Origin: Leuctra nigra
Taxonomy: Eukaryota; Arthropoda; Insecta; Plecoptera; Leuctridae
DNA length: 64,000 nt
Direction of reading: 5' to 3'
Assembly: GCA_934045905.1 (NCBI GenBank)
Contig: OW203768.1
Location: 22,907,060-22,971,059 of the forward strand
Positions 1 through 10,200 of the stretch are shown here, piece after piece. The position numbers and the translations under genes are program-made. Each line of letters opens with the position of its first letter. The stretch's first letter is position 1. The notes under the pieces are model-generated. The model made no database searches, was not told the DNA's origin, and worked only from the letters and a program-made list of their open reading frames with translations.

Positions 1-365
1 AATCTGTTCATTCCTAATGCTCAATTCTTGACACCCTACAACTTCTTCTGAACGCATCCATCTCAACCGCCATCAACCTCTCTTTATCCCTCTTCGTTGC
101 TTCCCAGGTTTTAGATCCGAATACACTGTAGGTACAATCTCTTCTTCTTTCTTCTTTTGTGGCATTACAGGGCTTGGAGCCTTATTGCCGCCTCCACAAT
201 CTTCCTCCACTTCTCACGGTCCACCGCTCCTCTTTTCCAATCACTGTACAATGCTGTTATTCTATTCTTTGTAGGCTTCTGCAGTTGTTCTGACCACCAC
301 ATCGAGTTCAGCTTCTGAACCGCTTGTCTTCCCTGGATTATCCGGCTGCTAATATCCCTGCGCAT
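1..365 (-). mobile_element. Scrambled LINE reverse-transcriptase C-terminal fragment
   Basis: Reading the minus strand from 365, the frame gives a stretch of the kind RIIQGRQAVQKLNSMWW followed by TKNRI, typical of the region before the Y-G-x-E-T-W motif in RTE/BovB-like LINE proteins. From about 130 down to 20 the strand gives VFGSKTWEATKRDKERLM, which should follow directly. Between them sits about 120 nt encoding a segment ending DREKWRKIVEAA and a stop, which resembles a LINE C-terminus. A frameshift or stop follows near position 22. I read it as a decayed, rearranged LINE fragment that continues beyond the left edge. The family assignment is inferred from motif memory only. Confidence 0.5.
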
Positions 366-833
366 ACTTCCCTCCGATAAAATAATAGATCCTAAGTTAC
401 TTAAATACTCTCTACTCTACACCCTTTCACTTCCTTACCATCCACGTCCATGTCAATACCTTCCCCCCCCCCCCTCCTTCTCCCCCTACCACCAAGTAGC
501 TTCTCCTCTGCAGCATCTTCTGCATATCTGTATCTTGCATTTCAAATTAGTGTAGGTAGGTACTCGGTAGGTTACCTATGTATAAGTAGTAGTAGTAGTA
601 TTTTTATTTTAGCTATCAAGCTATTGTTTGTACACGAGAATTACAGTATAAAATTTTACATATTATTTCACTTCAATACATCGTTAAAAGAATTGTGGCT
701 AATTAGTTATTCAGTCATTATCACCAATTTACCAATTTGCTATAAAATAAAGATAGGTAGGTAAAGATAAAATATTTCGTATGGTACCGAATTGCTAAAA
801 TACAATATTACATGTATCGAATAATGGTTAACA

Positions 834-2699
834 CTACATTGTATACCAAAAAGTATTATTACCCGCTAGCGGGTCAACACGCCAGCGAGATGGGTCATTT
901 ACTACTTTAAGGCATTCTCGTCTAAAACTCCGTATACTCTCAGCATTTCTCACTTTTAACGGTAGTCTGTTGAACATATTGACACCCTTGGAAAACAAAG
1001 TGTTATTGCCAAAGGCTGAGGTTGTTCTTTTTACATATAAGCTATCACACTGGCGAGTAATATGATAATTAGTTACATTTTTATTTACTAGTTTATCACT
1101 CAAATATTTAGGGCCAAGACCTTTTGTCAGACGGAATATAAAAGTGAATGTGTTGATCAGTATTCGTTGATTGACCGTTGTCCAAGATAATGCTCTACAC
1201 ATTTTACTAATAGAGGTTCCTCTATTTACCCAGAGAATAGACCTCATAATCTTATTTTGTAATTTCTGCAATTTAGCTATGTGGTTTTGATTTAGCAAGA
1301 ATAAAATGGAACTGCAATAGTCAAGATGAGGAGTGATAATTGCTTGGCATATGTGAATTTTACTCATAATAGGCAGGTTACCACATTTTCTTTGGAACAG
1401 ACCAACTTTCTTTGCTAATTTACTTATAATATAATGAGCATGATTTTGGAGGGTTAAATTTTCATCCAACATAACACCAAGATATTTAAACACATGTACA
1501 TTAAGAACTATTTCATCATCAATCACAAATTGGGCTTTAAGAAAATCACTATACTTAGTTCTGATCTTGTTGTTACAGAAAACCATACATTTCGTTTTAG
1601 GAACATTCAATTTGAGTCTATTAGCAATAAGCCAAGATTCAAGAATATTCAAGTCAATTTTAAGATATTCGTGTACAATGTGCGGTTTGACATTGCTACA
1701 GATTAGTAGAGCATCATCTGCATAAAGGTGAATTGAGGAATGTCGAAAAATAGAAACTATATCATTAATGTATAATATAAACAGTAAGGGGCCCAAAATT
1801 GAACCCTGAGGTACACCAATGTCATTTCCTATCATATTAGATTTAACGTTATTCATTTTCACAATTTGAGCTCTGTTATTAAGATATGAAGACAGCCAAT
1901 CCAAAACTGTCCCACGAAAACCATACCTATAAAGCTTACGAATGAGCACAGTGCGGTCAATCGTGTCAAATGCGCGTTTCAGATCTAAGAAAATAGCACA
2001 GGTGTATTTACTATCGATAATTTTAGATTTCAGGTCATCAATTATATAGTTAACAGCAGTTTCATAATATGTAGAACGTATGACCAGGGTGCGAATTGAT
2101 GGGGGGGGGGGGGATTTCCCCCCCTCTGGTTTTCTCATCCCCGGCTCTGTTTCAAAATAAAGCATCCCAGGGGGGATAGATTTTTCCCTCCTCTGTAAAA
2201 TGTTGACTTTTAATCTACGACACAACAGATTTCCTACTTTTTTCAGAAATAAAGCTAAAATTATAAAAAATAAATTGTCACACAAAACAACTGTCAAATT
2301 GCTTTTGTTATCAAATAAGCTGTATTTGATAAGATTTATTTATATTCCAAGATTAATTTTACTTGACCACCATTTCTGATTTTTCCTCTTTTATAATGCC
2401 AATTGTCGTGATGAAAAAGGGCTTCAGTGTACAAATCGCTTAGAAATGCACCAACCAAATCCAATCTTAAAATTCAAAATTTCCCGGGGCAATGCGCCCC
2501 GGACCCGCATGGTACTGGGGGGCACTCCCCCCATGCCCCCATTGTGTTCGTGGGCAATCGTATTTTTCGCCTTTGCTATATTTCCCAACATTCTCGGAAT
2601 TTTTATTTTTCCTATTCCCCCCCCCCTCTGAAAATTGAACAATTCGCACCCTGCGTATGACAATCTCATTTGAGAATGAAAATTTGTAGGCAATGTACA
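834..2699 (-). mobile_element. Non-LTR retrotransposon RT fragment, interrupted by a hAT element
   Basis: From 2076 to 834 the frame encodes a non-LTR reverse transcriptase without its N-terminus. Motif A is FLDLKRAFD, motif B is GVPQGSILGPLLF, motif C is LYADDALL, and KYLGVMLDENL follows, then the thumb region. The frame stays open to a stop at 834. The part upstream of motif A is split by the hAT element at 2085-2653. The same protein resumes at 2661-2699 (FSFSNEIVIR before the insertion, STYYETAVNYI after it). The long open frame reaching 2297 is therefore a chimera whose first residues are hAT sequence. The element is 5' truncated and not functional. Its clade (Jockey/CR1-like) is not resolved. 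Confidence 0.85.
2085..2653. mobile_element. Non-autonomous hAT element, family 1 copy 1
   Basis: The 569-bp element has terminal inverted repeats CAGGGTGCGAATTG and CAATTCGCACCCTG. A perfect 8-bp target-site duplication CGTATGAC lies at 2077-2084 and 2654-2661. Eight-bp duplications and CAGGG termini are hAT hallmarks. There is no transposase; the interior holds G and C runs and a GC-rich foldback near 2485-2520. A second copy is at 23045-23462. It sits in a LINE fragment, so it is younger than that fragment. Confidence 0.9.
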
Positions 2700-2715
2700 A
2701 GCAATAGGTATTTAC

Positions 2716-3543
2716 TAGGGCTGTGCGAGTTTGATATTTTAAGGTCGAGTTCGAGTCGAGTCAGTGAGATGAATCGAGTTTTTCGAGACGAGTTCGAGTC
2801 ATGCTCAGCAAATGTTCACCTATGTACTATTAGGTCATAAAATTATTATTCAACCATCACAAAATGAATAGAAATATTTAGATTAATCATACATCATCTA
2901 TACATTGTAGGGCTGCTAATTCATGTAATTTCTTATTATAAGATAAGATGTGTATAGGTAAATAATTTTGATTCTCATACTACTGGGGTTTGAAGTGCTG
3001 CTACTAGAAATTTGTAGCTTGGAATGACAAGTAAAGATCTAAGCTTTAACAGCTACTGTATTTTGGGGGAAAAAATCCATGCAATCTGCAACTAGAAATA
3101 CTACTAGGTACTAGGCACTACATAGAATGTAAAGCCACAGATCCTAGAACATCCTTAGGCCAAGAATTCTGGGTTTTTGCATTCCCAGAAGTATTGTCAA
3201 GAGCACTTAGACCTGCAGTTGAGTTATGTCACTTTATTAGCAGGAATATCATATTTCCCAAATCTCAACAATTTCATCCAACAATGCTTCGTTATTATTT
3301 CATTGTGAAACATTTTAACAGAAATGCATGTGTTCTTGTGAGTTGAGGAGTGGATTATTGATGGAAGAAGTATGTAGGGGTCTGTTAAGGATGTAGGCAG
3401 GATAGATATTGTCTTCAAAAAAAAAATATATATATTTTTTTTTTTTTTTTTAAACTTGAAAAAGTTGAGTTTAACCCTTTTTGACTCGATTCACCCCCCA
3501 AACTCGACTCGAACTCGAAATTTCGAGTACTCGCACACCCCTA
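2716..3543. mobile_element. Non-autonomous hAT element, family 2
   Basis: The 828-bp element is bounded by TAGGGCTGTGCGAGT on the left and CTCGCACACCCCTA on the right. Perfect 8-bp duplications GTATTTAC lie at 2708-2715 and 3544-3551. The ends carry subterminal TCGAGTTCGAGTCGAG repeats. No transposase frame is visible. An interior stretch near 3238-3420 resembles the interior of the hAT-like element at 40404-40917. Confidence 0.88.
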
Positions 3544-3830
3544 GTATTTACCTACCTACTGGTGTTTCTTTTATCAACTTCTAAAATAATGTAGTAGTAT
3601 CACCGTAGCTACCAGTACCATACATGCAGCCTAGAGTCTCCGATGGCCGTTACCATGGACCATATTTTCGAGATCGTTCAAGACAAATTTCATAAGGTTT
3701 CATGGCCGCCTGACGTCAGACCAAACAAAATTTACACACTGAAATGGCAGATTGAATGCTAGTTTGTTTGGAAGGACGTCACTTTGGCGTCATGCTCGAT
3801 TACGCGAGCACTCGTACAAGCTCGAAAATA

Positions 3831-3965
3831 GGGGTCCTGGGGATATAAGATATATTTTTTGATCTTGTCGCGACCGCCTTCATTTTGGCGTAATGCTATC
3901 TTACTGGCAGTAAAATGAAGGTAGTCGCAACGAGATCAAAAAAAGATATAGAATAGGTCCCCTGG
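3831..3965. repeat. Foldback (hairpin) repeat
   Basis: Arms at about 3831-3885 and 3911-3965 are imperfect reverse complements: GGGGTCCTGGGGATAT against a GATATAGAATAGGTCCCCTGG type right arm. Both also carry GATCTTGTCGCGAC and its complement. This is probably a short foldback transposon. No target duplication was identified. Confidence 0.6.
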
Positions 3966-4156
3966 AATATTATAAGGACTACTACCCATGTTAGATAGGA
4001 CTCCAGATTGCTTACATGGAACAAAGTAGGTGTACCATGTTCAGTAAGTAGCTACCAGTAAAATAAAATTTGTTTCTTGCATTGTATAGTAACAACAGGT
4101 ACCTACTACAAGGTACTACATAACAAGTTTTACAAATCTAATTGATGTACCTAGTA

Positions 4157-5209
4157 GGATGGGTGTACCAGTTATGCCCCCCCCCCCCCCCCCCCCAGTT
4201 ATGGCCACATTCATTTTAAAAAGCCTGCCATTAGTGTCCTATTCATAATAACCAATTTTAGAATGTTTCAAAAAATTCCCCACTCGTTTATGTACAAAAT
4301 GCAATTTGATTGGTTGCAAAATATTGCAGCAAAGCAAATTGGCAGAATAAAGTAAGGAGAAGGTCGCTGTTACAGCCACTTGGTTAGTAAAATCGTTAAG
4401 AACCTTGCTAACTTTACATCTACTTTTCACTGAATGTTGACCCGATTCCGATATATTATTGATTCTATATGATAAAGTAGGCCATAATATATGTTTTAAT
4501 AGCATTTGCAACATAATATATGTTCTTGAATGTCTTTTAGACTCCATGGCCAATACTGGTACAGAATTATACCCATGTTCCAGTTATGGCCAGGTAGGTG
4601 GCCATAACTGGAACCAATGGTGTGCTAGTTATGGCCATGTGATTTACTTCTGCTTGATGATTAATTCTGTAATATTCAACATTGTTTCATTCATTTTCAA
4701 TTAAAAATTGCAATGAAAAGTTGAAATGTTTCAAGAAAAATAAAAGTTTCAATGAAATAACCTAAAATTTTCAATACAGAAATACGTAATTTCACAAATT
4801 ATATTGACTATTTCAATATTTATAGTTCGTTGTTTGCCATCATCATGATTTACGCCTTCCTAGTATTCACCTGGTCTTAAATATCTTGGATATTAATATG
4901 CTTTTTGCCAATCCTTCAACCACACAATACATAGAAATCCCTATGGCCATAACTGGTACATTAGGTGGCCGTAACTGGTACATTAGGTGGCCATAACTGG
5001 TGCAACACGATTTTTTTTCAAATAATATTTCTCTGTTGTTTATTATGTGAACAATATATCTAATGATGTGTTTTTCTTGTACTTTGAAATTTGAATATAT
5101 TTATGTCCATAAAAAATTATTTGACCAAAATATTTGATACAACAGCACATAAAAAAATTCTACAAACAATGCATATGCCTAAAGGTGGCCATAACTGGTA
5201 CACCTACCC
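4157..5209. mobile_element. TA-flanked DNA transposon relic with reiterated end motif
   Basis: The termini read GGATGGGTGTACCAGTTATG and CATAACTGGTACACCTACCC in inverted orientation, flanked by TA on both sides (4155-4156 and 5210-5211). This fits a Tc1/mariner-type insertion. The end motif GGCCATAACTGGTAC recurs internally near 4580-4610, 4630 and 4950-5005. A poly-C run is at 4178-4197. No transposase frame is seen. Superfamily assignment is inferred from the TA flanks only. Confidence 0.6.
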
Positions 5210-5211
5210 TA

Positions 5212-5446
5212 TTGTGAAGACTGAAGTAGGTATCACAAAAGGCTAGGTAAAATGCAAACGAAGCCAACCTGTAGACTTTAATTTATTATTATAATAAATA
5301 TTAATATATTATAAAATATTATTATAATTTATTATTATATTTATTAGCTAAAACACCATGTACCAAGAACAAACAAAACTATAATAAAATACATTTTACC
5401 TAAAATCCATTCATCATATTAAAAGTAGGTGTAATTCATCCATTAA
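5212..5446. other. AT-rich 3' flank of the F-box gene
   Basis: The stretch downstream of the F-box stop codon is a run of A/T words around 5280-5345. On the minus strand it contains several AATAAA-like hexamers that could serve as the gene's poly(A) signal. Nothing else is recognised. Confidence 0.4.
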
Positions 5447-6322
5447 TTATCCGTAATAATCATCGTGAAAAGCGGAAGAACGATGCATTCTACTTGTCGA
5501 AGAAGCTCTGTTGACGCGGCGTGTCATTGACAGCTTCGCTTGCGCATACCGCTCCTTGTAAGTAGCGGAAACATTTCCAATGCCGGCGTTCAAAGGAGCG
5601 GAAATCTTGTCTCGTTTATAATAGAACTGCCAGAGGAAATCGTCCTGAGCCAAGTCATTTGCACGCGTACAAACTTGAGTTAAAGATACAACGTCCTTCA
5701 CATTCAAGTACTTCATTATTTTAAGAAGAACTTCATCAGGCAATCCGATCAACGAAGGATTAGGATAAATCTCGCTTTTATTGAGGATCATTGCTCGAAT
5801 GGGATTGGTAACACTTTCTTTGATGAGGAACGACAGTTGTTTCATGCTCTTGTAGACTGGAGCGTTAAGAGAATCTTCCCCAACCGTGACGAAATCCGAA
5901 AGTTTGAGGAGCTTGGTTAAAATTATTATCTCATCGTATTTACAATCATTATGCAACAGATCACTCGTGACGGTAAAATTTATAATTACAGTCCGATTTT
6001 CCGTCACTGCGATGAAATGACATTTGTGTTCTGAAAACTGGGCCAGTTGAAAGACAATGCTGTATTGTTTTGATGAGACCTTCCACCCGTCCGGTAATCT
6101 TTGGAATTGTTTCACTCTGGTTGCATCGAAGCCGATAGTTGTGGTTATGATATCTTGCATGGGACTTGGTGTAAAGCCAGACTCCAAGAAGAATGTGAAG
6201 ATAGCAACGACAACAAAGTCCGCAATATCAGGGTCATTAATAGATGATATTAGTGTTTGCACATTTTCTGGAATGGTTTTGCTGGTTAGTTCCATTTCTT
6301 CTAGAAGGAAGCATTTATCCAT
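5447..6322 (-). CDS. FBXO7: FBXO7/nutcracker-like F-box protein
   Basis: The 291-residue product probably is the substrate-recognition subunit of an SCF ubiquitin ligase. Residues about 20-175 look like the FP domain shared by FBXO7, Drosophila nutcracker and proteasome regulator PI31. An F-box follows at about 194-238 (LPDEVLLKIMKYL, then DDFLWQFYYKRD). The tail is arginine-rich, as in the family. I chose the ATG in CCATGG at 6322 because a strong 3' splice site (TTTGCAG) lies 2 nt before it. Further upstream the frame lacks an ATG. A 97-nt intron (6325-6421) joins it to a non-coding exon ending at 6422 with donor CAG|GTAAGAG. No ubiquitin-like domain is visible, so it is closer in plan to the insect protein than to the longer human one. 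The coding exon is otherwise uninterrupted. The F-box is clear; the FBXO7 identity is likely. Confidence 0.8.
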   Translation of the reverse strand: MDKCFLLEEMELTSKTIPENVQTLISSINDPDIADFVVVAIFTFFLESGFTPSPMQDIITTTIGFDATRVKQFQRLPDGWKVSSKQYSIVFQLAQFSEHKCHFIAVTENRTVIINFTVTSDLLHNDCKYDEIIILTKLLKLSDFVTVGEDSLNAPVYKSMKQLSFLIKESVTNPIRAMILNKSEIYPNPSLIGLPDEVLLKIMKYLNVKDVVSLTQVCTRANDLAQDDFLWQFYYKRDKISAPLNAGIGNVSATYKERYAQAKLSMTRRVNRASSTSRMHRSSAFHDDYYG

Positions 6323-6422
6323 GGCTGCAAATCGAGAATGAGAAGGTGTTGGGTACAGATTCCAAAATAGAAGGATGTCAGGAGTCAAGGTCTATGGTAA
6401 TATATTGCATTGTGCTCTTACC

Positions 6423-6625
6423 TGTGGCAGATATTACAGTTCACAAATTAAACTGAACCATTACTTGAGCGTCTGGAAGAACCACAAAAACAAAGTAGTA
6501 TCTTGTAGAAAAGATGACATTTGTGAACGCCGCTCCCGTGTTTTAGAACTGTCAGTGAGGGGGAGGTCTATCTTCACATAATTCCGGCGACAACATGGCC
6601 GCCATCAAAACCGAACATTGCCGAA
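6423..6625 (-). promoter_or_regulatory. 5' non-coding exon and putative promoter of the F-box gene
   Basis: The minus strand here holds the presumed first exon and start region. The GC-richer block 6560-6625 includes GGCGGCCATGTTGTCGCCGG, resembling YY1-type initiator sequence. Upstream ATGs in the exon open only short frames, which fits a non-coding leader. The block is the left member of the inverted repeat pair described below. The transcription start is inferred, not seen. Confidence 0.4.
6560..6623 (+). repeat. Left 64-bp inverted repeat flanking the MULE-type gene
   Basis: These 64 bp, beginning GGGGAGGTCTATCTTCAC, match the reverse complement of 12321-12384 at 62 of 64 positions. They lie outside and on either side of the MULE/SWIM gene, in the arrangement of terminal inverted repeats. 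No convincing target-site duplication flanks the pair. Confidence 0.85.
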
Positions 6626-7255
6626 GCCGAAAATATGATGACACCGCTCTCATCTGTCAGTGTCAATGGTTGAGGTTAGGTTAATGTGCGGATAAGTAGA
6701 TAATTTTATTTCATAATAAAAGAACCAGCAATATATTATGAAATACCCACATTATGGAATAAATACAAGGTAAATTCTTCTATATTATTATTATTTAATA
6801 TCACCTAGGCGTAGCCAATAAACTCTGGTAACTATCTGGTAACTACCTATGTTTACCTAAGGCTAAACATAATATCATCATGATAAAAGCACTGAACCAC
6901 TGTAACTATACAATAATAACAAATTACCTCACATAAATTCGTAATTACTAATTATTACCTATGTAGGTAGTATCTACCTACTTGAGTACAAGCGACAGGT
7001 TGTGTTTGATAGAATTGACATAGATACCTACCTATTGATACTAGATAGAACGTTGAATGGAGTTCAGTAGGTCTCTATGGTTGAATAGATAAATTGATCC
7101 TAATTTGTCATAAATTAGTAGAGACATTAATGATGAATACTAGTAGTCATATACCGTTACCGTCCTAGGTTTTACAATCCTTGGTTTTACGTAGGTAGTA
7201 GGTTCAACATATGTATTTTTACAGGTTTGCTGATGTAGGTAGCCTGCCTGACTAG
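6626..7255. other. Spacer between the MULE-type and F-box genes
   Basis: This is AT-rich sequence with many TAGGTAGGTACCTA-type words and no coding signal on either strand. It contains the 3' flank of the MULE-type gene. Nothing else is recognised. Confidence 0.4.
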
Positions 7256-10200
7256 TCAATTTCCGACATGACAATCTCCGGCCATCCTCCACATGTCAGC
7301 TACTGCACCAACACGATTACTGCACTTCATGGCTGTCTTACTTTTCTTGCTCCGTGATGGTAGGTTTAAATACTTTTGCTTAACTCTGCAATGGAAAGGC
7401 ATTAATTGTTATTTAAAAAATATAATTACAATAACTTTTCACACTACTTTTTTCTTTTAAACTTTTAATTTTTGCATTTAGGTATGCTTCAATTTCAAAT
7501 TATTTTATGCTGTAGTGTAGATAAGTACCTATCACCCTCACCCACAATTTAGTTCCTAAGTAAACTGAAGAATATTTGCAAAAAAAACTGTGCTGAATGA
7601 ACAGTCTTTTAAAAGCACAATGATCATACCCCCGTAAAAAATAAACTAAGTAACCTACCTCTTGGTAATGGATATGGTATGCCGTAGTTGTTTTGTTGTG
7701 GTACAGGAACTAGAAGATTGTGTGTCTTGGAGAAGTAAAAGTCCCTCATTGGATTTAGGGGATGATTGTGTGACGTCCTTTATTATCATCTCCAGTCGTT
7801 GCGCTGCACTATCCAAAACAGTCTTATTTGGCATAGTATACGACAAATCCATCAGAATCTTCAGTTTCTCTCTAAGATGAACTTGTGCCTTTAAAACCTT
7901 TTCTTCTGATGGCAGGTTGTCTTCAGGAGTGCCGGACAAGTTGTCTTCAGGAGTGCCTGACAAGTCGTCGTCGGGAGTGGTTGACATGTCGTCATCAAGA
8001 GTTCCGGACAAGTTGTCTTCAGGAGTGCCTGACAAGTCATCGTCAGGAGTGCCCGACAAGTTGTCTTCGGGAGTGCCTGACATGTCTTCGTCAGGAGTGC
8101 CAGACATGTCGTCGTCAGGAGTGCCGGAGAAGTTGACGTTAGGAGTACCGGCCTCATTGTCTGTGAGGGTTGTTCGTCTTTCTGGAGTTCCAGCTATGAT
8201 TAGTGTTTCTTCGTCAGAAAGTGAAGGTTCCGGAATTTCTTCTGCATCTTCACCAGAGGCTTCTATGCCGGGTATACAGCCAACAATACCTGAAAAAAAG
8301 TAAAAATATATCCATTGTCTTCCTGGCATGTTGTTAAAATTAGAAATGGATGAAAATTAAATGAATTGGAACTTGTATAGGATTCATTTTAATCCAAGAT
8401 AATTGAAGTAGTTATTATTATTATTTATTTTCTATTATTATGTAAGTATAGGTAGTAAATGTATCTATAGTTCAGGATCATTAACTAACATTAAGTTCAT
8501 TTCATAGTGTCACAAACGCCTCTGTGGACTTATCCAAAACAACCAGAACCAAAACATGATTTTGTTTTAGGCTTCAGTTAAAAAAAACGAAAACAGTCCA
8601 CAATAGCCCCACACTAGTCCGGTGTTAGTGAAAGAGTGGCTTTCATGTTCAAGTCAAACAATGAATCTACATCTAAGCAATATTATTGGACTTCAAATGT
8701 AATTACTATGTTAAAACTATCTCGGTCTAATGGGGACAGACTATAGGGGTCCAGTACCAGGAGGTAATGAAAGTACTAATTACCATAAAGCGCTACCAAA
8801 GATAATTACGACATTCATGTTAAAATCTGTCTGTGAGAATTTGCGGAAAAAATCTGAGTCCATGTCTAATAATAAATCTCACCCCTAGATTATAGGTACC
8901 TATCACTTAAGCCTAAGTATTAGTACATTTATTTAATAAAGAGTAGGTACTGAAAGTAGGACGTACCAGCAGAATATTGCATATCTACTAAGAAGTATGG
9001 ATTGTTCTTGTATGTGTCAGGAAGACTTTCAAATGACCAATTTGGTTTGTAAATGAAAACTGCACACATGTGTTTGCACGGTAACTTCCATTTTTGAAAA
9101 TCAAAACAGCTGCAAGATGGAGCATTGAAGTCAACTATGTAGTTGCTGTCTGTGGTGTTCTCACTCCGGACTGTAAATATCCCACATTCTGCTTCCTCCA
9201 GACTGTCAAATGATACAATCAAGTTCAATTTGTACTCTGTTTCAGCTGTTTTGAATCTTTTCCAGATGTGCTTGATGAAATTTATAGGCCTGTTATGAAG
9301 AAAGTTTGGAAGATTGCTGTTGAATGATTTATATTTTGGATCCATTTGGGCATTTGAGCATATGTACTTTTTGATTGAGTCAGGTAGAAACTGTTCAAGA
9401 ATTACTCTGATCATTCCGGAAAGAGTTTTGTCAAATGAGTGGTGTAAGAATTTGTGTTTGAGGATTCGGTTTTGATTTTCTATGCCATTGTTTGTCGTTA
9501 CTTTCCAAAGAAAATCCTGGGATTGCAGTGCTGGAACCCAGCGGTGTACATGAGGTATCCACTGCCGTGAGAAGTATTCCTGAGCCTTGATGTTTGATGT
9601 GAAGGCATCGCTGGTATTCCAAGCAGTGAGGCAGTCTTCATAATCTGCGATGTTGGTTGACTTTGCTATTGCTCGCCACAGTTGCTTGATGGTCATCTCA
9701 CTACCTGGAAGAACATTTCCACTTTTCTTCAGCCAGCGATTCCAAGCTTGCTCGCGGTGGAATGCGCACAAATACACTGTAGAATTGGGGAAAACATCTT
9801 CTACAGCATTGATCTCCGCCTCGGAGAAATCAGTCATGAAAAACTGAGGGTTCCATGAGGCATTCCATGAGGAAATCATGTTCAGTGCTTCTTTTATATT
9901 CTGAGCTGACTCGGTCTGAACCACAAATGAAGCCACTACTGTATATCCTACGTTGGTCTTGACTGCAATGAAAAAGAGTGGCAAACTGTACTTTGTGGTC
10001 TTGTATGTGGCGTCGAGCAAGGAAATATTATTTCCATATCTTGCCATTAGGTCTTGTTGCCACTTTGTTTGATGGCAAAATAAGAGTGGAAGTGTTCGAC
10101 TAGGAGTAGATTCATCCTCAGTTTCATCAGCAGATTCATGATAGGGACGGAAAAATATATGGTCTAGAGGAGATTGTGTCTTCCAGGTCTTGATCATCTC

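Noticed and set aside
6323..6388. N-terminal extension of the F-box protein
   Set aside because: It has no ATG and reads through a pyrimidine-rich tract ending TTTGCAG, so it is intron.
7662..8303. Plus-strand and alternate minus-strand frames over the octapeptide repeat
   Set aside because: These are shadows of the 24-bp repeat in exon 5 of the minus-strand gene; only that frame joins its neighbours in phase.
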